A stretch of DNA of 11,076 bases, taken from assembly GCA_947458795.1 (NCBI GenBank), contig CANHCD010000046.1, positions 1 through 11,076 of the forward strand, given 5' to 3'. Below are positions 1 to 6,533 of the stretch, one piece after another. This DNA is from Cyclobacteriaceae bacterium. Its GTDB lineage: Bacteria > Bacteroidota > Bacteroidia > Cytophagales > Cyclobacteriaceae. Made by a program: the position numbers and the translations under genes. A model generated the notes under the pieces. It saw nothing but the letters and a program-made list of their open reading frames with translations. It was not told the origin of the DNA and searched no databases. The number at the start of each line of letters is the position of its first letter. Within the stretch, counting starts at the first letter, position 1.

Positions 1-62
1 CAAAAAAACCTATTTTCGAATTTCCACACAGTGATTAGCACTAAACCCGCCCAATTTATCCC

Positions 63-1349
63 ATGAAAAAAATCCTCCTTCCCCTACTTTTGATCGCTAC
101 CACTGCGGTGGGTCAGTCCAAACTTCGTCCCAGCATTGACCAGAAAGCGCAGGGTGTAGAAGCTAAAGTCATCGAATGGAGACGGGATTTTCACCAACAC
201 CCCGAACTGGGAAATCAGGAAGTGCGCACCGCCAAGATCGTCGCAGATCACCTCCGTTCCCTAGGCATGGAAGTCACTGAAAATGTAGCAGTCACTGGCG
301 TAGTCGGAGTTCTTCGTGGCAGCAAACCGGGTCCCATGGTCGCCCTTCGTGCCGATATGGACGCACTACCCGTAACGGAGCGAGTAGACCTTCCTTTCAA
401 ATCCACCGTCATTGCTACCTACAATGGACAGCAAACGGGCGTGATGCATGCCTGCGGACACGATTCCCACACCGCCATCTTGATGGGGGTAGCCGAAGTA
501 TTGGCGGCACATAAAAATCAATTGGAAGGTTCGGTGAAGTTTATCTTCCAACCTGCAGAAGAAGGGGTCACTGAAGTACCCATGGCAGGAGCCGAATTGA
601 TGGTGAAGGAAGGAGTCATGAAAGACGTGGACGCTATTTTTGGCCTACACATCTGGGCACAAGTAGAAGCCGGTAAAATCGGTTACCGCCCCGGACCAGC
701 CATGGCAGCAGTGGATATCCTGGGCATCAACGTGCTCGGCACCCAGGCACACGGCGCTTCTCCTTGGTCAGGTGTAGATCCCATCGTCACTTCCGCACAG
801 ATCATTACGGGCTTACAAACCATCCTATCCCGCAGTGTAAATGTGACCGAAAATCCAGCAGTAGTTACCGTAGGTGCTATTCATGGAGGTATTCGACACA
901 ACATCATCCCTGAAAAAGTAGAACTTATCGGTACCATCCGCACCTTTGGTGAAGCGCAACAAGCACTCGTACACCGCAGAATCAACGAAATCGCAACCAA
1001 CATCGCCGAAAGTGCCGGAGCAAAAGCAGAGGTCAACATTCTCAAACTTTACCCAGCCACCATCAATGACGAGGCCCTAACTGCAACCATGCTGCCCTCT
1101 CTAACCGCTGCCGCGGGCAAAGAAAATTTGATTTTGATGGACCCAATGACAGGTTCGGAAGACTTTAGCTTCTTCCAAAAGGAAAAGCCAGGCGTATTTG
1201 TATTCTTAGGTGGAATGAAGCCAGGTGCTGACCCCCTCAAAACCCCTTCTCACCACACTCCAGACTTTTACCTGGATGAAAGTGGATTCGTACTTGGGGT
1301 CCGCGCCTTGAGTTACCTCGTCGTGGATTATTTGAATATTAAAAAATAA
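63..1349 (+). CDS. Exported M20-family (M20D-like) metallo-amidohydrolase
   Basis: 428 residues, the usual length for this family plus a leader. Family knowledge: M20D enzymes use two metal ions to hydrolyse amide bonds of N-acyl or N-aryl amino acids (hippurate hydrolase, IAA-amino acid hydrolase, N-acetyl-diaminopimelate deacetylase types). Seen: a signal peptide (Lys2-Lys3, hydrophobic 4-16, likely cleavage after Gly17 before Gln18), so it probably acts in the periplasm or outside. Metal-site motifs are intact: RADMDALP 96-103, ACGHD 130-134 (Cys131, His133), QPAEEG 163-168 (catalytic and ligand Glu166/Glu167), His196, and His397/His398 near the end. The inserted dimerisation (lid) domain spans about 205-320, with His230 in the GTQAHG motif. 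The ATG at 63 directly precedes the signal peptide. A weak -7-like box, TATTTTCG, lies at 11-18, but its -33 partner would fall outside the window. The true substrate cannot be read from the sequence; degradation of peptide-derived acyl-amino acids is inference. Confidence 0.92.
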   Translation: MKKILLPLLLIATTAVGQSKLRPSIDQKAQGVEAKVIEWRRDFHQHPELGNQEVRTAKIVADHLRSLGMEVTENVAVTGVVGVLRGSKPGPMVALRADMDALPVTERVDLPFKSTVIATYNGQQTGVMHACGHDSHTAILMGVAEVLAAHKNQLEGSVKFIFQPAEEGVTEVPMAGAELMVKEGVMKDVDAIFGLHIWAQVEAGKIGYRPGPAMAAVDILGINVLGTQAHGASPWSGVDPIVTSAQIITGLQTILSRSVNVTENPAVVTVGAIHGGIRHNIIPEKVELIGTIRTFGEAQQALVHRRINEIATNIAESAGAKAEVNILKLYPATINDEALTATMLPSLTAAAGKENLILMDPMTGSEDFSFFQKEKPGVFVFLGGMKPGADPLKTPSHHTPDFYLDESGFVLGVRALSYLVVDYLNIKK

Positions 1350-1490
1350 ACATTGATTCAGTTTGAGGTTTATCCATCATTTACCAAAGAAAATCTGAAT
1401 TACTAGGGAGGGTGTTTTTTCCAAAAAATTCCGAAAATTGGCAAGTAAACAAAGATTTAGTCTATCCGTATACTGTTAAAAATCGATGAG

Positions 1491-1961
1491 ATGAGGTATA
1501 AATCAGTCTTTTTTCTTTTCCTCCTTTTTTCCTTATCCACCTGTAAAGAAGAGGAAAAGCCGGAACAAGAAGCATTTATTTTTGGACAGTGGAACTTTCG
1601 CTGTACAGGAAACTGCATCCAGATTTACAAATTGATAGGAGGAAAGCTGTACGTGGATAACATGAATAGTTTTCGGGAAGCTCCCATAATCACTTACTCC
1701 AAAACTCCCAAAGAGGAGAAATATGCGGTAATCGCTAAAGAGCTGGAACAAGCTTTTCCTAAAGATTACATGATGCCAAGAGGGCTATCCTTGATTGCAT
1801 GTCCCGTTTGTGTGGAAGAGGGAGGATACTACCTCGCCTTTGAGCGGGAGTCTGAAATCATTTGGTGGCAGGTAGGAAATATTCCAGAATTATGGCCTGA
1901 AGAGATCCGCCCATTTATGCAGAAGCTGGTCCAAACCATTCCCCTACTTCCCGAAGAATAG
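1491..1961 (+). CDS. Unknown small lipoprotein, possibly surface-exposed
   Basis: 156 residues; I do not recognise the family. The first 17 residues are a lipoprotein signal peptide: Arg2, Lys4, a Phe/Leu-rich core 6-15, then lipobox LSTC with the acylated Cys18. The mature protein starts Cys-Lys-Glu-Glu-Glu. In Bacteroidota a Lys plus acidic residues right after the Cys resembles the lipoprotein export signal that sends lipoproteins to the outer face of the outer membrane, so surface exposure is a reasonable inference. The mature part has two cysteine pairs, C38-TGN-C42 and C104-PV-C107, that could form disulfides or bind a metal. The region around 32-58 is predicted beta-rich (aromatic/hydrophobic alternation) and the C-terminal half is rich in Trp, Pro and Glu. 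It stands alone between the amidohydrolase (141 bases upstream) and the convergent phosphorylase gene. The start choice rests on the signal peptide at the first ATG. Confidence 0.78.
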   Translation: MRYKSVFFLFLLFSLSTCKEEEKPEQEAFIFGQWNFRCTGNCIQIYKLIGGKLYVDNMNSFREAPIITYSKTPKEEKYAVIAKELEQAFPKDYMMPRGLSLIACPVCVEEGGYYLAFERESEIIWWQVGNIPELWPEEIRPFMQKLVQTIPLLPEE

Positions 1962-2003
1962 AAGCAAATCGACTTCCACAAAAAGGCATCCAGAGCTCCG
2001 GTC

Positions 2004-2834
2004 TTAGTGTTTAAACTCCAACCTTGAAACGAGTTCTTGGAAAATAATACTCATTAAAGGTTCAGCTAGACCAGCCGCAGCAATCACATCCTGGAGCGAT
2101 ACCTGATGGATTTTCCCGGGGACACCCAGGTCTGTGATGGCAGACAAGCCAAACACTTCCATCCCAGCGTGACAGGCCACCAGTACCTCAGGCACAGTAC
2201 TCATGCCAACTGCATCTCCTCCGATGGTGCGCAGGTAACTGTATTCAGCCGGTGTCTCCAAGTTTGGACCCTCCACCCCACAATAGGTTCCTAGGTGCAG
2301 CTTGATGCCTTTTTCCTTTGCAATCTGTAAAGCCAGGGCAATCAATCGTGGGGAATAGGGCACACTCATGTCCGGAAACCGTGGTCCCCAGGTCTCGTAA
2401 TTTTTTCCTCGTAAGGGGTTTTCTGGAAACAAGTTGATATGATCCGAAATCACCATCACCTCCCCCACGGCCTGCGCAGGGTTTAATCCCCCTGATGCAT
2501 TGGATACCAGGAGCGTCTGAACGCCCAAGCCTCGCATCACCCGAATGGGAAAAGTGACCTCCTTCATGGAATACCCTTCGTAGTAGTGGAATCGACCCTT
2601 CATGGCCAGCACTTTTTTTCCTGCCAATCGGCCAAAAAGTAAGGTGCCGCTGTGGCTTTCAACCGTAGAAATTGGAAAATGAGGAATCTCCTGGTAGGGA
2701 ATTTCCAAGTCCACCTCGATCTGGGAAGCCAAATTTCCGAGTCCCGTTCCTAAAATAATTCCCACTGCCACTGGATCGGAATGAATCCCTTGGATGTAGG
2801 CCGTAGCCTGTTCCACTTGCTGCTTGTAGTCCAT
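2004..2834 (-). CDS. punA: Purine nucleoside phosphorylase, trimeric class
   Basis: 276 residues, typical of the low-molecular-mass trimeric class (human PNP, PunA, XapA). These enzymes cleave purine (deoxy)nucleosides with phosphate to base and (deoxy)ribose-1-phosphate in cytoplasmic purine salvage. Seen: the phosphate loop GTGLG 29-33, MKGRFHYYEGY 78-88 (Arg81, His83 bind phosphate), SNASGGLNP 111-119, base-pocket Glu193 in NLETPAE 191-197, and GMSTVPE 210-216 with Ser212. Odd: the position equal to human Asn243, which reads the purine 6-keto group, is Asp235 (SAITD 231-235). The position equal to human His257, which contacts the ribose 5'-OH, is Leu247. Human Ser33 is Thr30. These changes resemble methylthioadenosine phosphorylase, so base and 5' specificity may differ from the usual inosine/guanosine. 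The gene stands alone, convergent with the lipoprotein gene (42 bases between stops), and has its own promoter at 2857-2886. Confidence 0.92.
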   Translation of the reverse strand: MDYKQQVEQATAYIQGIHSDPVAVGIILGTGLGNLASQIEVDLEIPYQEIPHFPISTVESHSGTLLFGRLAGKKVLAMKGRFHYYEGYSMKEVTFPIRVMRGLGVQTLLVSNASGGLNPAQAVGEVMVISDHINLFPENPLRGKNYETWGPRFPDMSVPYSPRLIALALQIAKEKGIKLHLGTYCGVEGPNLETPAEYSYLRTIGGDAVGMSTVPEVLVACHAGMEVFGLSAITDLGVPGKIHQVSLQDVIAAAGLAEPLMSIIFQELVSRLEFKH

Positions 2835-2856
2835 CTAAAAATTAATTTATGCGGTT

Positions 2857-2886
2857 CAAAGATAGGGGTTTGAAAAATTGTTCGAA
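2857..2886 (-). promoter_or_regulatory. Bacteroidota-type promoter for the phosphorylase gene
   Basis: On the minus strand TATCTTTG (2864-2857) matches the Bacteroidota primary sigma factor -7 box TAnnTTTG exactly. TTCG (2886-2883) stands in for the -33 TTTG with one mismatch, and the spacer is 18 bases. Transcription would start near 2852, giving a leader of about 18 bases before the ATG at 2834. The -33 element lies inside the palindrome GTTCGAAC (2880-2887). The motif match is direct; activity is inference. Confidence 0.55.
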
Positions 2887-2930
2887 CTTTTCTGGGTACT
2901 TGTGTGTATAAAAGGGATAAAATTCACTTC

Positions 2931-3455
2931 ATGATAAAGATTATTGTCAGCACCAACCGTAAAAATTCAGTTTCGAGTACGCTTGCCACCCTCTACCAAA
3001 ATATCCTAAAAGAAAAGGGAGCGGACGCTGAAATTCTTTACATCTCGGATTTGCCTGCAGATTTTACGGCAACTGCCTTATATGAAAACAATGGAAAAAA
3101 CCCGGAGTTCAATGCCTTTCACGATCGGGTAAAGGAAGGAAAAAAGTTTGTATTTATCGTTCCAGAGTACAATGGATCCTTTCCGGGAATCCTCAAAACA
3201 TTCATTGATGGGATGACCTATCCCAATTCGTTCTTAAATAAAAAGTGTGCCCTGGTAGGGCTCTCATCAGGAATTGGCGGGGGTGGCATCGCTATGAGCC
3301 ACCTCACCGACATCTTCCATTACCTGGGTATGCATGTTCTTGCTCTCAAGCCCAGATTGGCTAAGATAGAGCAAAATATGTCAGATAACCTGCTCACCAA
3401 CAGGCTGTATGTAGAACTACTACATACCCAGGCAGACATGCTGCTCGACTTTTAG
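2931..3455 (+). CDS. NADPH-dependent FMN reductase family flavoprotein
   Basis: 174 residues from the ATG at 2931. The flavodoxin-like FMN_red family transfers hydride from NAD(P)H through bound FMN to quinones, azo dyes, chromate or free flavin. Seen: beta strand IKIIVST followed by the FMN phosphate loop STNRKNSVSS (7-16), the flavin-contacting loop PEYNGSFPG (78-86) followed by LKTFIDG as in the family, and a Gly-rich loop SSGIGGGG (112-119). It has no signal peptide, so it is cytoplasmic. An in-frame GTG at 2904 would add nine residues (MYKRDKIHF), but the ATG at 2931 places the first beta strand at the very N-terminus as in relatives, so I prefer it. It is divergent from the phosphorylase gene, 96 bases apart, and its TAG stop is 3 bases from the convergent ftsZ stop. 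The physiological acceptor is unknown. Confidence 0.88.
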   Translation: MIKIIVSTNRKNSVSSTLATLYQNILKEKGADAEILYISDLPADFTATALYENNGKNPEFNAFHDRVKEGKKFVFIVPEYNGSFPGILKTFIDGMTYPNSFLNKKCALVGLSSGIGGGGIAMSHLTDIFHYLGMHVLALKPRLAKIEQNMSDNLLTNRLYVELLHTQADMLLDF

Positions 3456-3479
3456 GACTTAGTCCACGTTGTCGTGCAG
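3441..3479. other. Interrupted inverted repeat across the convergent stops
   Basis: Arms CTGCTCGAC (3441-3449) and GTCGTGCAG (3471-3479) pair with a single central T/T mismatch. Inside them GGAC (3455-3458) and GTCC (3462-3465) pair around TTA (3459-3461), which is the ftsZ stop codon on the minus strand. The two 5-base spacers (TTTTA and ACGTT) do not pair. The dyad is symmetric about position 3460 and covers the last codons and stops of both convergent genes. It may fold in both transcripts. There is no T-run on either side, so it is not a standard intrinsic terminator. Confidence 0.4.
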
Positions 3480-5144
3480 AAACCGATTGTTGCCTAAAAT
3501 CTCGTTTTCCTCGTTTAGGTTAAACTTGCTTAGGCTAGACTCCGAGCTGTGCTGAGGCTCATTGAGAATTACATTTTTACGCTGGTAAGCAGGCACCACC
3601 ATTTGCTCAGTCAAATCATCTGAAGCAGTAGTTAGCGAACGGCCTCCTTTTAGTTTCTCGAATCTTTCGTGTGCACGCTGGATTGCTTTCATTTTCATTT
3701 GCTCGTAGTAGTCATTCGCAAATACAGGAGGAGTAGGTTGTTGTTGCGGCTCAACCGGTGCAGCAGCATGAACTGGCTCCTGGTAGAGGTTATGCACAAT
3801 GACTTTTTCTTCCTCTATAGGCTCTTCCACAAGGAAAGTTTCAGCTACTGGTTGAGGATCAAATGCATATACTTCTTCTTTTTCTTCCTCAACCACTTCT
3901 TCCTCTAGGATAGGAGTTGACACTGCTACTGGAGGCTTGGGAAAATTGAAGGTAAAGGTGGTTCCTTCAGCGATAGGCTCTTCAATTACTTGTGCAGACT
4001 TTCCAGATTCCAAATGAATCACCGTTTTGATTTGCTCAGGAGCTGGGGCTGGGGCTTGGGCTGGAGCTAGGGCTTGGGCTTGAACTTGCACAGGAACTTC
4101 TTGGCTACCAAAGGCGGAAATAGGAGCAGCATTTGGGATTGCTGGAGGCACACTTGCCAATCTATCCATCTCAAAGCCTGTGGCAATGACAGTTACGCGG
4201 ATCGCTCTACCCAATTCAGGATCAATTCCCTGGCCAAAGATAACCTCCGCATTGTCTCCCGCTTTCTCCTGGATGTATTCAGTAATATCGCTCAACTCAT
4301 CCATGGAAAGTTCCTCTTCTTCTCCAGAAATAATGGACAACAAGATTTTTTGAGCTCCTTTGATGTCTACATTATTAAGCAACGGAGAAGAGATGGCATG
4401 GCCTGCAGCACGAATGGCACGACCCTCACCTTCTTCAGTTGCAGATCCCATCACGGCAGCACCTGCATCTTTCATTACTGTCTTCACGTCTTCAAAATCG
4501 ACGTTTACATCCTGGTGGATGGTAATAATTTCGGCAATGGATCGAGCAGCTGTACTTAAAATATCGTCAGCCTTGCTGAAAGCGGTACGAATTGCCAAGT
4601 TTCCGTAGATCTCTCTAAGCTTATCGTTAAGGATGACCAGCACGGTATCGCAATTTTCACGAAGTGCTTCAATGCCTGCTTGAGCTACAGCCATTTTCTT
4701 TTTCCCTTCAAACATAAAGGGAGCAGTGACGATACCTACGGTTAGGATATTCAATTCTTTCGCGATTCTGGCAACTATCGGCGCAGCACCTGTACCAGTT
4801 CCTCCACCCATACCTGCTGTGATAAATAGCATTTTGGTGTTGTCGGCAAGGAGCTCTCGGATTTCATCTTCTGTTTCTAATGCTGCTCGACGCCCTTGCT
4901 CTGGGTTAGCGCCTGCACCAAGACCCTCTGTCAAGTTGGCTCCTAGCTGGAGTCTCAAAGGCACAGGGCTAGATTTCAAGGCCTGCGCATCGGTATTGAC
5001 CACGACGAATTCCACATCCTTTATTCCTAAGCCATACATGTGGTTGACGGCATTACTACCACCGCCACCGACACCAATGACTTTAATAATGGATTTTTGG
5101 TTTTTTGGGAGATCAAATCTGTAATCTTTCATGTTATCTGACAT
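3459..5144 (-). CDS. ftsZ: Cell division GTPase FtsZ
   Basis: 561 residues, well above the roughly 380 of E. coli FtsZ; the excess is in the C-terminal half. FtsZ is the tubulin-like GTPase that polymerises into the division ring. Seen: glycine-rich loop GVGGGGSNAV (24-33), tubulin signature GGGTGTG (113-119), T7 loop NVDFEDV (214-220) with the catalytic Asp216 and Asp219, and a GTPase plus C-terminal domain ending near 330. Residues about 330-515 are a disordered linker rich in Ala, Pro, Gln and Glu, with an Ala-Pro/Gln repeat (353-370) and acidic runs (about 413-447), then a basic helical stretch (about 480-500). The conserved C-terminal peptide that binds FtsA appears as VVPAYQRKN (516-524) but is followed by another 37 residues ending in LHDNVD. 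ATG at 5144; Met5 (5132) is an alternative. It is 63 bases downstream of ftsA. Last gene of the cluster. Confidence 0.97.
   Translation of the reverse strand: MSDNMKDYRFDLPKNQKSIIKVIGVGGGGSNAVNHMYGLGIKDVEFVVVNTDAQALKSSPVPLRLQLGANLTEGLGAGANPEQGRRAALETEDEIRELLADNTKMLFITAGMGGGTGTGAAPIVARIAKELNILTVGIVTAPFMFEGKKKMAVAQAGIEALRENCDTVLVILNDKLREIYGNLAIRTAFSKADDILSTAARSIAEIITIHQDVNVDFEDVKTVMKDAGAAVMGSATEEGEGRAIRAAGHAISSPLLNNVDIKGAQKILLSIISGEEEELSMDELSDITEYIQEKAGDNAEVIFGQGIDPELGRAIRVTVIATGFEMDRLASVPPAIPNAAPISAFGSQEVPVQVQAQALAPAQAPAPAPEQIKTVIHLESGKSAQVIEEPIAEGTTFTFNFPKPPVAVSTPILEEEVVEEEKEEVYAFDPQPVAETFLVEEPIEEEKVIVHNLYQEPVHAAAPVEPQQQPTPPVFANDYYEQMKMKAIQRAHERFEKLKGGRSLTTASDDLTEQMVVPAYQRKNVILNEPQHSSESSLSKFNLNEENEILGNNRFLHDNVD
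4039..4086 (-). repeat. ftsZ: Degenerate hexamer repeat in the ftsZ linker
   Basis: On the plus strand seven imperfect 6-base units run from 4039 to 4080: GGAGCT, GGGGCT, GGGGCT, TGGGCT, GGAGCT, AGGGCT, TGGGCT; a weaker eighth unit TGAACT follows. On the coding strand they specify the Ala-Pro / Ala-Gln dipeptides of the FtsZ linker. The unit length of two codons means that gain or loss of copies keeps the frame. Confidence 0.75.
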
Positions 5145-5207
5145 ATGTATAAGTGGTGAATTTATTTATAGGTTAGGGTACTCGTTAAGTAATGAATTGA
5201 ATGATTT

Positions 5208-6524
5208 TTAATTTCCGTAGGCTGTATCATCGCCGATGTCATCGGAAATAATTCCCTTCAAACGCTCTCCAATGTTTTTAAAGAAATCTTTGGAGATACC
5301 CTCCCTCACTTGAATTTTTGGTTTTACTCCAGTGTTGGCAACACGGTTTTTGTACATTTCTTCCCGCATGTCTAGGGACTTGAAGCCTGCCAAAACCAAT
5401 CCTACCGTAGTGGCATACATCGGGCTCTTGACTTCTTCCAACACGGATTTACCAAGGTGCTCATTTGGAAATCCGATACGGGTATCCAAACCTGTCATGT
5501 ATTCAAACAATTGCGCAATGAACTGCATTTGGGAACCTCCTCCAGTGAGTACAATTCCTCCTGCCAACTTTTTATAGTAGCCACTCTGCATGATTTCGTT
5601 CTGTACGATCTCGATGATCTCTTCCATTCGTGCTTGGATGATGGAAGCTAGATTGCGGATGGAAATTTCTTTAGGGGCACGATTTTTCAATCCTGGAATG
5701 GATACAATTTCATTGGGATTTGCTTCAGCTGCGATGGCCTTTCCAAAACGAGTTTTCAAGGTCTCAGCTTGGTTTTGCATCAACATACAGCCCTCCTTGA
5801 TGTCGGCAGTAATGATATTGCCCCCCAAAGGAATCACAGCCGTATGGCGAATAATGTTTTCATAGAAAATGGCGATATCGGTCGTTCCTCCTCCGATGTC
5901 GATCAAACAAACACCTGCTTCTTTTTCTTCCTCACTCAATACAGAAAGGGAGCTCGCAAGGGGTTCAAGGATCAACTGCTTGGAGGTGAGCTGTGCACGC
6001 TTGACGCATTTGTTGATGTTGTTGATAGCCGTAGTCTGGGCGGTGATGACATGGAAATCTGCCTCCAGACGGTTGCCGGACATCCCTACAGGATCTTTGA
6101 TGCCTCCCTCATAATCAACCGTATAGTCTTGAGGCATCACGTGAATGATACTATTCCCTGGAGGAACGACAATGTTGTGCATGTCTGCAGTCAGTCGCTG
6201 CACATCTTCAACAGTGATTTCATCCTCCGTAGGTTGACGCATGATGCTTCCATGCATGATTTTACTTTGAATGTGCTGTCCAGCAATTCCAACAATCACT
6301 TCTGCAATGTCCACCTCGGCCATGTTGGAACATTCTTCCACAGCCTTCACAATAGCATTTACAGTTTTGTCGATATTGGTCACTATCCCTCTCTCTACCC
6401 CATCCGACACAGACTTGCCCATGCCAAGGACTTCTAGCTTGCCAAATTCATTTTTTCGGCCAATGATGGCGCAAATTTTGGTCGTCCCAATGTCCAGACC
6501 TACAATAAGTTTGTCGTTTTCCAT
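5208..6524 (-). CDS. ftsA: Cell division actin-like protein FtsA
   Basis: 438 residues from the ATG at 6524. FtsA is an actin-like ATPase that anchors FtsZ filaments to the inner membrane and recruits later divisome proteins. Seen: phosphate-1 motif GLDIGTTK (9-16), the FtsA-specific 1C domain at about 84-165 (VMPQDYTVD at 129-137), phosphate-2 motif LIDIGGGTTD (207-216), and adenosine motif LTGGGSQ (326-332). The membrane-targeting amphipathic helix is FFKNIGERLKGI (414-425), here followed by an acidic tail SDDIGDDTAYGN instead of lying at the extreme end. An in-frame TTG at 6530 would add two residues. I prefer the ATG because MENDK places the first beta strand correctly and TTG starts are rare. 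The gene begins 9 bases after the ftsQ stop and precedes ftsZ by 63 bases, the classic ftsQ-ftsA-ftsZ order. Confidence 0.96.
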   Translation of the reverse strand: MENDKLIVGLDIGTTKICAIIGRKNEFGKLEVLGMGKSVSDGVERGIVTNIDKTVNAIVKAVEECSNMAEVDIAEVIVGIAGQHIQSKIMHGSIMRQPTEDEITVEDVQRLTADMHNIVVPPGNSIIHVMPQDYTVDYEGGIKDPVGMSGNRLEADFHVITAQTTAINNINKCVKRAQLTSKQLILEPLASSLSVLSEEEKEAGVCLIDIGGGTTDIAIFYENIIRHTAVIPLGGNIITADIKEGCMLMQNQAETLKTRFGKAIAAEANPNEIVSIPGLKNRAPKEISIRNLASIIQARMEEIIEIVQNEIMQSGYYKKLAGGIVLTGGGSQMQFIAQLFEYMTGLDTRIGFPNEHLGKSVLEEVKSPMYATTVGLVLAGFKSLDMREEMYKNRVANTGVKPKIQVREGISKDFFKNIGERLKGIISDDIGDDTAYGN

Positions 6525-6533
6525 ATCCAAGCT

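Noticed and set aside
1356..1420. Inverted repeat ATTCAG / CTGAAT (1356-1361, 1395-1400) and T-run (1414-1419) as a terminator of the amidohydrolase gene
   Set aside because: The loop is over 30 bases and the T-run is not adjacent to the stem.
1962..2003. Terminator between the convergent lipoprotein and phosphorylase genes
   Set aside because: Only an imperfect loop-less palindrome around GAGCTC and a short T5 on the minus strand; no stable stem can be drawn.
2897..2904. TACTTGTG as a -7 box for the flavoprotein gene
   Set aside because: One mismatch to TAnnTTTG, and candidate -33 elements are 16 or 24 bases away, outside good spacing; too weak to list.
2904..2930. GTG start extending the flavoprotein by nine residues
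   Set aside because: The extension precedes the first beta strand that normally opens this family, and the ATG at 2931 is a better fit.
4074..4559. 161-codon open frame on the plus strand opposite ftsZ
   Set aside because: Antisense to the conserved GTPase region of ftsZ, no family resemblance.
5769..6437. 222-codon open frame on the plus strand opposite ftsA
   Set aside because: Antisense to the well-conserved ftsA; its product has no recognisable motif and Ser/His/Asn-rich composition typical of shadow frames.
6525..6530. TTG start for ftsA two codons upstream
   Set aside because: The ATG at 6524 gives the expected N-terminus, and TTG starts are rare.
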